Source of the DNA: Teredinibacter purpureus | GTDB lineage: Bacteria; Pseudomonadota; Gammaproteobacteria; Pseudomonadales; Cellvibrionaceae | Reading direction: 5' to 3' | Length of the DNA: 64,000 nucleotides | Assembly: GCF_014217335.1 (NCBI RefSeq) | Contig: NZ_CP060092.1 | Span: forward strand, 1,133,501 to 1,197,500 | Part shown: piece after piece, positions 16,554 to 26,243 of the stretch | Numbering within the stretch: position 1 is the first letter of the stretch | Layout of the letters: each line of letters opens with the position of its first letter | Notes under the pieces: model-generated | Database searches by the model: none | The model's input: only the letters and a program-made list of their open reading frames with translations | What the model was told of the DNA's origin: nothing | Translations under genes and position numbers: made by a program

Positions 16554-16712
16554 TAAACCGCACAGTCAACCCGGATTTAATGGCGCTTAAAAACCGCTCT
16601 TGCTGTTCTTTGTTGTTGATATTAGCTGGAGAAAAATTACAAAAGTTGTAACCAGCTTCATCAAGATATCCTAAGAAAAATTCGACACTTTCACTTTGCC
16701 CCTATTTTTTAA
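16546..16712 (-). pseudogene. orphan coding remnant (C-terminal fragment)
   Basis: A minus-strand frame from a TAG at 16712 to the stop at 16546 encodes about 50 residues with coding-like composition (SVEFFLGYLDEAGYNFCNFS, then EQQERFLSAIKSG) but no start codon. It probably is the tail of a gene lost by rearrangement beside the IstB fragment. Family not recognised. Confidence 0.35.
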
Positions 16713-16775
16713 ACGTCAACTACCTTGACCGGTTCATTCGGTTAAACCTCCAGGGATTTCAACGGGGTTAGATTT

Positions 16776-17237
16776 TTACGTTGAGCTGTTCTTTTTTCTA
16801 TAGCTTTCTCCTTCTAATTCAATGATATTTCCGTGGTGAATGAGCCAGTCCACAGAGGCCACTGTCATGTTTTTGTCGGAAAATATGTTGTGCCATTCAC
16901 TGAATGCTTGATTGGCTGTGATGATGCTGGCTTGTTCATGCCGGTGCGCGATGAGTTCGAATAATACGCTGGATTCTTGCTGGCCCCGATTTGCATAGCC
17001 AATATTGTCAATGACCATGAAGCGACACCGATCCAATTTAAGCAGTTCCTCGTTTAGCTTTAATGTTTGTTTGGTACTTTGTAGGTGTTGAGTAAGTTCG
17101 GTGACAGTGTAGAAGCGCCCACTCAGTGGTTCTGGTGGGGGCAAGCCTAAAGTTTCAGCGTAATAACCCACCCCTTGAGTGATAATATCTTCTGTAAAGT
17201 CCGGCAGATCTATAGGTACTATTTCGGTAATGTGCAT
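16776..17237 (-). pseudogene. istB: IS21-family IstB helper ATPase, truncated
   Basis: From about residue 40 (GRFYTVTELTQHLQS... CRFMVIDNIGYA... ERASIITANQAFSEWHNIFS-like... HHGNIIELEGESYR) the sequence follows the C-terminal two thirds of IstB, including the Walker B/sensor region. The usual N-terminal ~100 residues with the Walker A GxxGxGKT are missing, replaced by unrelated codons, and no IstA is adjacent. A normal IstB is about 250 residues; this is 153. It should be inactive. Confidence 0.72.
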
Positions 17238-17352
17238 TACATTTATTGCCTAAGATTAACGCTCAATTTTTTCCTTTGTTGTTTGGAGAATGTGCATTGA
17301 GGACTTACTTTTCATTATCCCTTTATAGGCTTTCTTTTTCGTTGGAAGTCGA

Positions 17353-17556
17353 ATGCATGCGCGAATGATTGTAACGCTTATAGGAATGTTCTTTTTACTG
17401 GCTGGGCATATACATTGCCAGCGCGTTGCTCAGATGGCCAAAGTGCTCCACGGGTTAAATAAAATAGACGGGCGACTGTTCAAAATACTACGGCTAACGT
17501 CTTTTACATTAGGGGTTCTTTACCATTGCTTTTGGCAATTTTTGTCCGAAAATTAG
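17353..17556 (+). CDS. possible small hydrophobic protein
   Basis: A 67-residue frame starting MHARMIVTLIGMFFLLAGHI, signal-like, then a basic segment (QMAKVLHGLNKIDGRLFKIL). No ribosome site stands out and no family is recognised. It is the only plausible frame between the IstB fragment and the CBM2 gene. Confidence 0.25.
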   Translation: MHARMIVTLIGMFFLLAGHIHCQRVAQMAKVLHGLNKIDGRLFKILRLTSFTLGVLYHCFWQFLSEN

Positions 17557-18009
17557 GTGGTTACTTTCCAGTGTATATGTTGTACATACTGATCTAACAA
17601 TACGCATTACCGTTTTATGTATACATGATTTCTGTTGGTGTTACTGTTGGTGACGGTTAACGGCCATTATTGGCGCTTAGAATAAGTGTGTTTATCTAAT
17701 TTGGTACTCGGGTTCTCAATAGAGATGGTGGGTGTCAATTGTTTGTGGTAAAAATGACGAGGGTTGGAATGGCGCTAGTCGCGTTATTGGGTTAAATAAT
17801 AATTAATAATTTCCATCAGCCTTTTTAGTGCTTTTTAGTGGTGTTTCTTTTTCTAATCGGTTTTTCTGAATGTGTTACTGGAAATGTTACGACGAAAGTT
17901 TTTCGAACGAAATAAGATTTTTAATTCTTTATGCCAATAATACAAGCTTCAATGTTATAGGGTTTGCGGGCGTTTGTTTAATTATAATTACTCAGGAATG
18001 AGGCCGTTT
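17557..18009. other. intergenic region upstream of CBM2/PKD gene
   Basis: About 450 bp, AT-rich, with no credible ORF. It presumably holds the promoter of the CBM2 gene. Near 17816-17841 there is a short direct repeat (TTTTTAGTGCTTTTTAGTGG). I could not identify an operator with confidence. Confidence 0.4.
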
Positions 18010-20589
18010 ATGAATAAAAAAATATTACATCCAACGTTGGTTGTTGGGCTATCAATGCTGTTACTAATGCTGAGTAAAACAGCATTAGCGAACTTGGATT
18101 GTTCGTTAAATCTTACGAATCAATGGTCTGGTGGAGCGACTGCTGAACTTGTGGTGGTTAATGCGGGCAGTAGCACCACGACTGCGTCTAACATTGTTGC
18201 GGAGTTTAGTAGCAATGTTGCGATCCAGAATGTTTGGAATGGATCGGTTAGTGGGTCTAATCCTTATACGTTTAGTGGGCCGCAATGGAATCAAAATTTG
18301 GCTACTGGGCAATCCGCTACTATTGGCATGCAATTAAGTTTTTCTGGTAGCTTTAGTGCGCCGACTTTTAGTGGTGCGTGTGGTGGCGTTACACCTTTAA
18401 ATCAGCCGCCCGAAATCAGTAGTTTTTCGTGTGATGAACATCAGTTAGTGGGCGATTTCTTTGATTTAGGTTGGGCTGTTTACGAGTTCAGTTATGTCTG
18501 TGATGCAGTAGCCACCGATGCCGACGGCGATACCTTGGAATACATTTTTGATTTGGGTGATGGTCGAACACTCGCGTCTGCCGGTAGTTCCTCAACGGGT
18601 ATCATCGATTATGTAGAATCTGACACTTATACTATTGGCGTGACCGTTAGTGATGGAACCGCTTCTGTGGAGGCTTCGGTTGAGCAAGCAGTAACGGGTA
18701 TGACTCAACCACCGGTGGTGGATTTTGATTGTACGGTCGACAGCAATAATTATGAAATCACCTGCGACGGTTCTGCCTCTTACGACCCCGATGGTGACGC
18801 CACTGCGCATTACTGGGCATGGGACGGCACTTACGATTACAGTTCTGGCCTTACGGTTGCGACGCACCGTTTTTCGGGTGCTGGTGAATACGCTATTTCG
18901 TTGTACGTTTTAGATGGCAATAACAGTCGTCATTTAACGAAAACTTTTACCATTGAAGGGTCTGAGCCTTTTGACCCAATATTGGAATTTAGTTGCGAGA
19001 ATGAATACCACTCAAGTAACTCTGAAACTTTAGGGTTTGAATTTTCAAGTGTGCGGGTGAGGTGTGACGTAGATGAATACGACCCTGGTTTTGAGCTAAC
19101 GCCCATACCAACGGGTTCACCGGGGTGCTATGGAGCGTCTTCAAGTGCGTCTTCGTCGTCATCGACGCCTTCTGCTTCTGGGGAACCAACCCCTACGCCA
19201 AGCCCCACGGCTGAGCCTTGCATAATGCCCACCTACGCCCCAATTCGGGAGCATAGATGGACTTTTGGCGAGGGTGATGATGCTGTTAACCGACGCTCGG
19301 AGAATTCAATCGCCGTTCATACATTTGAAGAATCTAAAACCGTTGATGTAACACTTACAATCGAAGAACTCCAGGAAGGTGTAACCACAACGGCAACAGG
19401 TGTGCTCGATATTGTGGGCAATGGCGTGGCGCCGGTGGTGAGCTTGGAGTGTACAAATGTACCGGGTAGCCTCACGGTGACCTGCGACGGTTCGGGCAGC
19501 TACGATTCAGACGGTGACGAACTTCTCTACACCTTCGCATGGGATCAAAGCACGAATGGCGTAAAAACAACTAATACCACGCCCATTGCCTCCCATACTT
19601 ACGAGTCTCCTGGTTGGCAGTACGTGACTCTCTACATTGTGGATAGAGGGATTGATATTCCGAATACTGGTGGCCACCTCGAAACGAAACAAGTTTCGAT
19701 GGAGCTTACGGATGAATCCGAGACTAATCGACCGCCGGTAGCCGACTTTACGGCTAGTGACAGCCGTTGCGTCAGCTTCACTAAAGAGTTCGATGCGAGT
19801 ATCAGTAGCGATCCTGATGGCGACGATATTACGTTTGACTGGTCTATTTTGGGAGATAGCTTTAGCGGTGAAACGTTAACGTTCAATGGCTCTTCGCATA
19901 TTGATGAAACCATCGACGTAGCCTTAACGGTTACAGACACCGAAGGCGCTACGGATTCTATAACACGCGAAATTACGATCGACAATTATCCGTTGCCCAT
20001 CGCTAGTCCTCCGCCTGTGCCGGACTATGACATTTTCGCTAGCAGTACCAGTGGTGATGCGCCGTTAACCGTTGATTTTGAATTGTCCGATGACTTTGAT
20101 TGGAATGAAGTGGATTGGTATGTCGATGGCGAAAGGCTCGTTACTGCAGGCCCAACAAACTTTAGCCATACGTTTGAGCAGCCGGGTACGTATGAGGTAA
20201 TGACCTATGCCGTGTATATTTTTGACACGACCTGTGACCGCCGAGTAGGTCGAGAAGCTTATATCACTATCGAAGTGCTCGGAGACGATCCCGATACGGG
20301 CGGTCAATCGTGTGAATATGTTGTGACCAATGATTGGGGTTCAGGCTTTACGGCGGAGCTTCGCTACACGAATACCGGTGAAGCGATTATTAGTGATTGG
20401 TCTGCGACGTGGGAATACACTGATGGCTCGTCTATCTCCAGCAGTTGGAATGGATCGGTTTCGGGCAGCAACCCTTATACGGCAACCGGTGTAGGCTGGA
20501 ATAGCAGCCTGCAACCTGGTCAAACCGCCACTATAGGAATGCAAGGTGTTAACGGCGCGAATAGTGCGGCTACACCTACTTGTCAGTAG
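18010..20589 (+). CDS. secreted CBM2-PKD(x5-6)-CBM2 protein without catalytic domain
   Basis: The ATG at 18010 (MNKKILHPTLVVGLSMLLLM...ALA) gives a proper signal peptide; the earlier in-frame ATG at 17974 adds 12 unlikely residues. The ~859-residue product has an N-terminal family 2 carbohydrate-binding module (about 30-130; NQWSGGATAELVVVN, NGSVSGSNPYTF), then PKD/Ig-like repeats with DPDGD and DGSxSYD motifs. A Ser/Thr/Pro linker (SSASSSSSTPSASG) interrupts the PKD tract, and a second CBM2 ends the chain (YVVTNDWGSGFTAELRY to the final Cys-Gln). CBM2 binds cellulose or xylan. No glycosidase domain is visible, so it may be an adhesin, scaffold or substrate-capture protein exported by the T2SS at 45.9-57.2 kb. 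Confidence 0.88.
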   Translation: MNKKILHPTLVVGLSMLLLMLSKTALANLDCSLNLTNQWSGGATAELVVVNAGSSTTTASNIVAEFSSNVAIQNVWNGSVSGSNPYTFSGPQWNQNLATGQSATIGMQLSFSGSFSAPTFSGACGGVTPLNQPPEISSFSCDEHQLVGDFFDLGWAVYEFSYVCDAVATDADGDTLEYIFDLGDGRTLASAGSSSTGIIDYVESDTYTIGVTVSDGTASVEASVEQAVTGMTQPPVVDFDCTVDSNNYEITCDGSASYDPDGDATAHYWAWDGTYDYSSGLTVATHRFSGAGEYAISLYVLDGNNSRHLTKTFTIEGSEPFDPILEFSCENEYHSSNSETLGFEFSSVRVRCDVDEYDPGFELTPIPTGSPGCYGASSSASSSSSTPSASGEPTPTPSPTAEPCIMPTYAPIREHRWTFGEGDDAVNRRSENSIAVHTFEESKTVDVTLTIEELQEGVTTTATGVLDIVGNGVAPVVSLECTNVPGSLTVTCDGSGSYDSDGDELLYTFAWDQSTNGVKTTNTTPIASHTYESPGWQYVTLYIVDRGIDIPNTGGHLETKQVSMELTDESETNRPPVADFTASDSRCVSFTKEFDASISSDPDGDDITFDWSILGDSFSGETLTFNGSSHIDETIDVALTVTDTEGATDSITREITIDNYPLPIASPPPVPDYDIFASSTSGDAPLTVDFELSDDFDWNEVDWYVDGERLVTAGPTNFSHTFEQPGTYEVMTYAVYIFDTTCDRRVGREAYITIEVLGDDPDTGGQSCEYVVTNDWGSGFTAELRYTNTGEAIISDWSATWEYTDGSSISSSWNGSVSGSNPYTATGVGWNSSLQPGQTATIGMQGVNGANSAATPTCQ

Positions 20590-20638
20590 TTAATGCGCTT
20601 TTATCGTAAAGGCTAAAAGCGTTTTTTAACGGCCAGCA

Positions 20639-20670
20639 AAACCCTCGAGCGTTAGCCCGAGGGTTTTTTT
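20639..20670 (+). terminator. rho-independent terminator after CBM2 gene
   Basis: Stem AACCCTCG / CGAGGGTT around a short loop, followed by seven T. Confidence 0.85.
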
Positions 20671-20842
20671 ATGGGCCGCGATAATGGTGGCCGTAGGCCT
20701 TCCTGTCGTTCTCGGCTCAGTCTTCCGTTTTTGACGACACAGAGCTGAGCTTGAATAAGGCGTATGGCGACGTGTTATCTAGGTGCGTTAAGTCACAAAA
20801 CAAATAAAAAACACGTGCATCATTTGTGTGCGTCTCGACGGT

Positions 20843-20874
20843 GCACTACATTGATCGCCGCACGAATATGGTGC
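20843..20874 (+). promoter_or_regulatory. predicted NtrC enhancer sites
   Basis: GCACGAATATGGTGC (20860-20874) has the GCAC-N6-GGTGC form of an NtrC (GlnG) box. A weaker half-match GCACTACATTG begins 17 bases upstream (20843). They lie about 85-110 bp before the sigma-54-like element, the usual enhancer distance. Confidence 0.65.
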
Positions 20875-20948
20875 TTTTGTCGTTTTCAAACACATATGAA
20901 TTGAGTTGCTTAAGTTCTAACTATTTGAAAATAAAGACATTTATAAAG

Positions 20949-20966
20949 TTGGCGCGGTTAGTGCTA
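20949..20966 (+). promoter_or_regulatory. predicted sigma-54 promoter
   Basis: TTGGCGCGGTTAGTGCTA contains GG-N10-GC (GG at 20951-20952, GC at 20963-20964), matching TGGCAC-N5-TTGC at most positions. It precedes the Gcw_chp gene by about 75 bp. Together with the upstream NtrC box it predicts nitrogen-limitation control of the gcw_chp-glnK-amtB block. Confidence 0.65.
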
Positions 20967-21040
20967 AAACAAGGCAAGCTAGCTCGTTTTGGTATCGACC
21001 AAGCTAACATAATTATTTAAAAGACATTTGGAGGAAACAC

Positions 21041-21727
21041 ATGAAAACTTCTAAGAAATTATTGGCCGGTGCTGTTGCAGCATCTTTAGCGATTTCTGCA
21101 ATGGCTCCTGTAGCGAATGCTGAAGTATCCGCTTCTGTTGGTGTTGCGAGCTCATATTTGTGGCGTGGTATCGACTTAGGTGCTGGCTATGGTAACCCTG
21201 CGGTATCGGGCGATTTAAGCTATAGCAACGAAGGTTTCTATGCCGGTACTTGGGTAAGCTCTGGTGACGGTTCTGGCGGCACTGAGTATGACTTGTATGC
21301 AGGCTTTGGTGCTGAAGTAAGCGAAGTGAATATTGATCTAAGTGTTTGGTCGTATCAGTACCCAACGGCTTCAACTCGTTACGTGGGTGTCGACGGCGAT
21401 ATGGCTGTTGTTGTTCCAATCGAGAGTGAATCTAACATTGGTGACTTGATGGAAGCGGTTCTTTCTATCGGTTACGGCCCTGTTAGCCTTAGCTACTACC
21501 ACGGTTTGCAAGATTTAGAAGAGTATTATTACGTGAATGCGGGTGTTACTTTTGGCGCGTTTAGCCTGAATGCCGGTGCGCATGATGATGATATGACTCA
21601 CGTTGACTTGTCTTACGCTTATAACGATAACTTGAGCTTCATTTTCAGCCAAGTTGTTGACGATGTTGAAGGCGCTTACGATGATGATTTGAATGTTGTA
21701 GTGAGCTACAGCCTTCCTATCGAGTAA
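21041..21727 (+). CDS. Gcw_chp (TIGR02001) outer-membrane beta-barrel-like protein
   Basis: A strong GGAGG precedes the ATG (21041). 228 residues with a cleavable signal peptide (SLAISAMAPVANA). The mature protein shows alternating beta-strand patterns (SVGVASSYLWRGIDLGAGYG, FYAGTWVSSGDG, EYDLYAGFGAEVSE) and a C-terminal strand, as in the TIGR02001/Gcw_chp family. The family often sits beside glnK-amtB and is thought to be an outer-membrane channel or envelope protein; substrate unknown. Nitrogen-regulated signals upstream support a role in uptake of a nitrogen compound. A terminator separates it from glnK, so read-through may be partial. Confidence 0.85.
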   Translation: MKTSKKLLAGAVAASLAISAMAPVANAEVSASVGVASSYLWRGIDLGAGYGNPAVSGDLSYSNEGFYAGTWVSSGDGSGGTEYDLYAGFGAEVSEVNIDLSVWSYQYPTASTRYVGVDGDMAVVVPIESESNIGDLMEAVLSIGYGPVSLSYYHGLQDLEEYYYVNAGVTFGAFSLNAGAHDDDMTHVDLSYAYNDNLSFIFSQVVDDVEGAYDDDLNVVVSYSLPIE

Positions 21728-21734
21728 GTACTAC

Positions 21735-21772
21735 AAAAAGCCGCTTTTACCTTTAGGTGAAGCGGCTTTTTT
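21735..21772 (+). terminator. rho-independent terminator between Gcw_chp gene and glnK
   Basis: Stem AAAAGCCGCTT / AAGCGGCTTTT with a 13-base loop, then T-rich. It may attenuate transcription into glnK-amtB. A 14-bp palindrome GCAGCACGTGCTGC follows at 21783-21796. Confidence 0.85.
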
Positions 21773-21781
21773 ATTTAATAA

Positions 21782-22159
<378 letters not shown>

Positions 22160-22207
22160 CCTTTTGTTTTACTGATAAATAGAATCCCAATTGTTCGGAG
22201 AACTCCT

Positions 22208-23506
22208 ATGGAACAATCAATATTTGAACTGCAGTACGCCCTAGATACCTTTTATTTCTTGGTCTGTGGCGCACTTGTAATGTGGATGGCTGCTGGCTTT
22301 GCAATGCTTGAGTCTGGCCTTGTCCGCGCTAAAAACACAACTGAAATTTTAACTAAAAACGTAGCCCTGTATGCCATTGCGTGCATTATGTATTTTGTTT
22401 GTGGTTACGCGATTATGTATGGTGGCGATACGTTCTTATCCGGTATTACTGGAGACGGTGTTGCCGATGATTGGACGTATGCTCCATCTGCCGACTTTTT
22501 CTTCCAGGTTGTATTTGTTGCAACGGCCATGTCTATTGTCTCGGGTGCTGTTGCCGAACGTATGAAACTTTGGGCTTTCTTGGCTTTTGCGGTTGTTATG
22601 ACAGCGTTTATTTACCCAATGGAAGGTGCGTGGACATGGGGTAATGGTGTTGCGGGTTCTATGGGTGAGTGTGGTGTATTTGGTATGTACTCGCTGGGCG
22701 GCATTGACGAAGGCAAGTGTGCTGGCATGAGCTTTGTTAAATGGAGCGATTTTGCAGGCTCCGGTATTGTGCACATGTCTGGTGCTGCAGCAGCCCTGGC
22801 TGGTGTGCTGGTGTTAGGCGCGCGTAAAGGAAAGTTTGGCCCGAATGGAGAAGTTAACGCTATTCCTGGTTCAAACCTGCCTCTGGCGACTTTGGGTATG
22901 TTCATTCTGTGGATGGGTTGGTTCGGCTTCAACGGTGGCTCTGTATTGGCTACTGCTAGCGTAGAAAGTGCCAATGCTGTTGCCATTGTGTTTATGAACA
23001 CTAATGCGGCAGCGGCTGGTGGATTAGTTGCTGCGCTAATTGTTGCGCGTATCTTGTTCGGTAAAGCAGATTTGACCATGGCGCTTAACGGTGCTTTGGC
23101 GGGTCTTGTTGCGATTACTGCTGAGCCTTCAACGCCTACAGCGTTGCAAGCAACTTTATTCGGTGGCCTTGGTGGTGTGTTGGTTGTATTTGCCATTATT
23201 ACATTGGATAAACTAAAAATTGATGACCCCGTTGGTGCTATCTCGGTTCACGGTGTTGTGGGTTTCTTAGGCCTTCTATTGGTACCTGTTACCAATGGTG
23301 GCGAAGACGGCGCTGCTTCTTTCTTGGGCCAGTTGACCGGTGCGCTTACTATCTTCACATGGGTGTTTGTGACAAGTTTGGTTGTGTGGTTAGTGATCAA
23401 AGCGGTTATGGGTATCCGTGTTAGTGAAGAAGAAGAGTTTGACGGTGTGGATATCTCTGAATGTGGTATGGAGGCTTATCCTGAGTTTATTTCAGGCGGT
23501 AAGTAA
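22208..23506 (+). CDS. amtB: ammonium transporter
   Basis: 432 residues, 11-12 predicted membrane segments. Pore histidines are present at His189 (GSGIVHMSGAAAAL) and His348 (ISVHGVVGFLG), the twin-His pair of Amt channels. GlnK directly upstream controls it. Expected inner-membrane trimer taking up ammonium at low concentration. The N-terminus (MEQSIFELQYALDTFYFLV) lacks the long E. coli signal peptide and is of the type seen in Cellvibrionales-like proteins. A terminator follows at 23545. Confidence 0.96.
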   Translation: MEQSIFELQYALDTFYFLVCGALVMWMAAGFAMLESGLVRAKNTTEILTKNVALYAIACIMYFVCGYAIMYGGDTFLSGITGDGVADDWTYAPSADFFFQVVFVATAMSIVSGAVAERMKLWAFLAFAVVMTAFIYPMEGAWTWGNGVAGSMGECGVFGMYSLGGIDEGKCAGMSFVKWSDFAGSGIVHMSGAAAALAGVLVLGARKGKFGPNGEVNAIPGSNLPLATLGMFILWMGWFGFNGGSVLATASVESANAVAIVFMNTNAAAAGGLVAALIVARILFGKADLTMALNGALAGLVAITAEPSTPTALQATLFGGLGGVLVVFAIITLDKLKIDDPVGAISVHGVVGFLGLLLVPVTNGGEDGAASFLGQLTGALTIFTWVFVTSLVVWLVIKAVMGIRVSEEEEFDGVDISECGMEAYPEFISGGK

Positions 23507-23544
23507 ATCCTTACACAGCGTTAATCATAGGCGTTAGGCCTATT

Positions 23545-23576
23545 AAAAACCGGGGGTGACAGCCTCCGGTTTTTTT
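23545..23576 (+). terminator. rho-independent terminator after amtB
   Basis: Stem AAAACCGG... / ...CCGGTTTT followed by T7. Confidence 0.85.
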
Positions 23577-23768
23577 ATGCGTGGGAGTTGTGCAAGTTAG
23601 CCACACGCGTGTGGAGTGCTGTGTGGTTTGAGGGGGATTAACGCGATGGATTCTTTGCCCCGAATCGGTGCGAGTGGTTTGTCTTTCGGTTTCGATCGGT
23701 GTAAATTGCCCTCCTAGACGATTTTAAGCGGTGTTCGGACCGGGTAGCCGAGCCATCAACTACAATAA

Positions 23769-24140
<372 letters not shown>

Positions 24141-24158
24141 GTTGCCATAGTTTCTTGT

Positions 24159-24186
24159 ACGCCATGCTATTTCGCATGGCGTTTTT
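24159..24186 (+). terminator. rho-independent terminator after second PII gene
   Basis: Stem ACGCCATGC / GCATGGCGT, loop TATTTC, then TTTT. Confidence 0.85.
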
Positions 24187-24441
24187 CGTTGTATTCCCTC
24201 GATTCATCTCCTCGTTTTTACGCCGTTTTAGGCGTTTGTTTTCTGGCCTCTCTCCCGAATGTTCGCACGTTTTTTCCCGTGTCTTATGTTTATCGCGTTA
24301 ATAAAATAACCAATATTGTGTTTTTCTATTAACGCTAGAACAAAAAAAACTAAAGAAATTGAATGCCCCCCGCTGACAGATTCTAAACTCTGAACTATAA
24401 ATTATCCGAGTTTGTGAAAGTGGTAACTAAACTATAAGAAT
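24187..24441. other. intergenic region upstream of sutA
   Basis: About 255 bp, AT-rich at 24295-24365, no ORF. Presumed promoter region for sutA; no operator recognised. Confidence 0.4.
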
Positions 24442-24462
24442 ATGTACGAGAGGAATTTGCAC

Positions 24463-24678
24463 GTGGAAAATGAAGATGCTATTGAATCTGATGGTGGGGC
24501 GCTAGCGGCCCTTACAGTTGCTGAATCGTTGCTAGATAAGGATGCGGAGCGGAAGCACTTAGAAAGTGAAGTTGAAGCGTTTCTGGCGAGCGGCGGCCGA
24601 ATTGACCATATTCCAGCCAATGTTGTGGCCGACCCGCCAAAAAAACCTGAGTCTAATTATGGTGGGCAGCCCATTTAA
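24463..24678 (+). CDS. sutA: SutA-type RNA polymerase-associated regulator
   Basis: A GTG at 24463 with GAGAGG 9 bases upstream is preferred to the ATG at 24442, which has no ribosome site. 71 residues. The C-terminal block FLASGGRIDHIPANVVADPP and the ending SNYGGQPI match Pseudomonas SutA, which binds RNA polymerase in slow growth and lifts rRNA initiation. The acidic disordered N-tail is shorter than in P. aeruginosa (about 105 residues). It acts on transcription initiation; no partner gene is adjacent. Confidence 0.82.
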   Translation: MENEDAIESDGGALAALTVAESLLDKDAERKHLESEVEAFLASGGRIDHIPANVVADPPKKPESNYGGQPI

Positions 24679-24726
24679 GGCGGGTTTTTGCGCACCACCT
24701 TACGGGCTATAGGCTGCGCGCACATT

Positions 24727-25416
24727 CTATTTCAAATATTTAGGCAGTTGCCGATTAAGTACTTCGGCAATATAGCTTAAAAACAGCGTTCCCATACTCG
24801 AACGGTAGTAGTTCGGGTCTTGGTTGCCTATGGCTAATACGCCTAGAGGGCTTCCATGCTGTAACACGGCTATTGCGGCGCTGCCGATATTGGGTGCGTC
24901 GCCATCAAATAAAAACCCACTCTCCTTAACATCAATGCCACCACTGACGGTATTGGGTAGCTTCAGGCGCTTGCCAATATAGTCGCGGGCATCGTGAATG
25001 GAGACAATGCGCGCCTCGCTTACGGGGGTATTGTTGTTGCCAAATAAGATGAGGCGCGTGTAGTGAATGTTAAATTCTTTATCAAAGCTGTAATACAGCG
25101 CATCGACCAAATCACCCAAATCGTTACATTCGAGTAAGGCTAGCACTAAGCGTTTGGTTTTATCGAACAGGCGATCGTTATCGCGGGCGTTGTCGAGCAG
25201 TTGGCTTAGCCGATGCCGCATGTCCATATTGCGATCACGTAAGATAGCCACTTGGCGCTCTACCAGTGAGACGGCAGGGCCGCTTTGGTGAGGCAGGTCA
25301 AGATCGGCCAATAGATCGATATGGCGATTGAAAAAATCCGGATGTTTTTTCAGGTATTGTGCTACCTGCTCGTCGGAAATTTTTTCCCTGTTCTGAGTAA
25401 TAGAAGATTCACTCAT
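24727..25416 (-). CDS. DUF484 family protein (GAF-like)
   Basis: 229 residues. The N-terminal SDEQVAQYLKKHPDFFNRHI is the DUF484 signature and the C-terminal half folds like a GAF domain. In many gammaproteobacteria this gene lies between dapF and xerC. Here it follows dapF with a 4-base overlap, but no xerC follows; the next gene is the convergent sutA. Function unknown; co-regulation with dapF is implied. Confidence 0.88.
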   Translation of the reverse strand: MSESSITQNREKISDEQVAQYLKKHPDFFNRHIDLLADLDLPHQSGPAVSLVERQVAILRDRNMDMRHRLSQLLDNARDNDRLFDKTKRLVLALLECNDLGDLVDALYYSFDKEFNIHYTRLILFGNNNTPVSEARIVSIHDARDYIGKRLKLPNTVSGGIDVKESGFLFDGDAPNIGSAAIAVLQHGSPLGVLAIGNQDPNYYRSSMGTLFLSYIAEVLNRQLPKYLK

Positions 25417-26243
25417 ACTTTAACTTGTCCATGAAAGACGGATGTTGCTGGGCCGGTCATCATAACAGGGTTTTGAGCGCCCTCCCATTGAATGCGTAAC
25501 GTGCCGCCGGGCAATTCTACCGCTACGGTAGGGTCTAGCAGACCGCGCAGAATGCCACTCACAACCGCCGCGCAGGCACCTGTCCCACAGGCGAGCGTTT
25601 CTCCGGCACCGCGTTCGTACACGCGTAATCGAACAGTTTTCCGATCGATTATTTGCATAAACCCGGCGTTAACTCGGCTGGGAAATTGTTTGTGCGATTC
25701 GATAAGCGGGCCAATGGTGTCTACCGGAAAATGCGTAAGGTCTTCTACTAAGGTAATGGCGTGTGGGTTCCCCATAGACACCGCCCCTATGTCGAAGGTT
25801 TGGTCTGCGACGCGAAGGGGGTAGTACGCTAATTGCTTATCTGCGGTGAATGGAATATTACTGGGCGTTAGTTCGGGCGCGCCCATGTTGACGGTCACTT
25901 GGTTGTCGTCGTTAACATGTAATGTGAGTATGCCAGCGGCAGTTTCGACACATATTGTGGTTTTACTTGTGAGCTGACGCTGGCGTACGAAAAGGGCAAA
26001 ACAGCGGGCGCCGTTGCCGCAGTTTTCTACTTCGGTGCCGTCGCTATTGAATATACGGTAGCGAAAGTCGGTGTCGGGATTGGTGGGAGATTCCACAACT
26101 AATACTTGATCGCAGCCGACGCCGAAATGACGGTCGGCGAGCTTACGTGCGCGCTCCGGTGTTACAGTGATTTTTTGACTGATGGCATCAATCATCACAA
26201 AATCGTTACCGATACCTTCCATTTTGGTAAAGCGTAAACGCAT
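25413..26243 (-). CDS. dapF: diaminopimelate epimerase
   Basis: 276 residues. Converts LL- to meso-diaminopimelate in lysine and peptidoglycan synthesis (cytoplasm). Catalytic Cys75 in NCGNGARC and Cys219 in LACGTGAC are both present with the flanking GAP and MGNPH motifs. It overlaps lysA by one base and DUF484 by 4, an operon lptM-lysA-dapF-DUF484. Length is normal (E. coli 274). Confidence 0.96.
   Translation of the reverse strand: MRLRFTKMEGIGNDFVMIDAISQKITVTPERARKLADRHFGVGCDQVLVVESPTNPDTDFRYRIFNSDGTEVENCGNGARCFALFVRQRQLTSKTTICVETAAGILTLHVNDDNQVTVNMGAPELTPSNIPFTADKQLAYYPLRVADQTFDIGAVSMGNPHAITLVEDLTHFPVDTIGPLIESHKQFPSRVNAGFMQIIDRKTVRLRVYERGAGETLACGTGACAAVVSGILRGLLDPTVAVELPGGTLRIQWEGAQNPVMMTGPATSVFHGQVKV

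Noticed and set aside
20826..21020. A 64-codon ORF before the Gcw_chp gene
   Set aside because: It overlaps the predicted NtrC and sigma-54 elements and lacks a ribosome site.
22612..23196. A 194-codon minus-strand frame inside amtB
   Set aside because: Antisense shadow of a conserved membrane protein with no ribosome site or homology.
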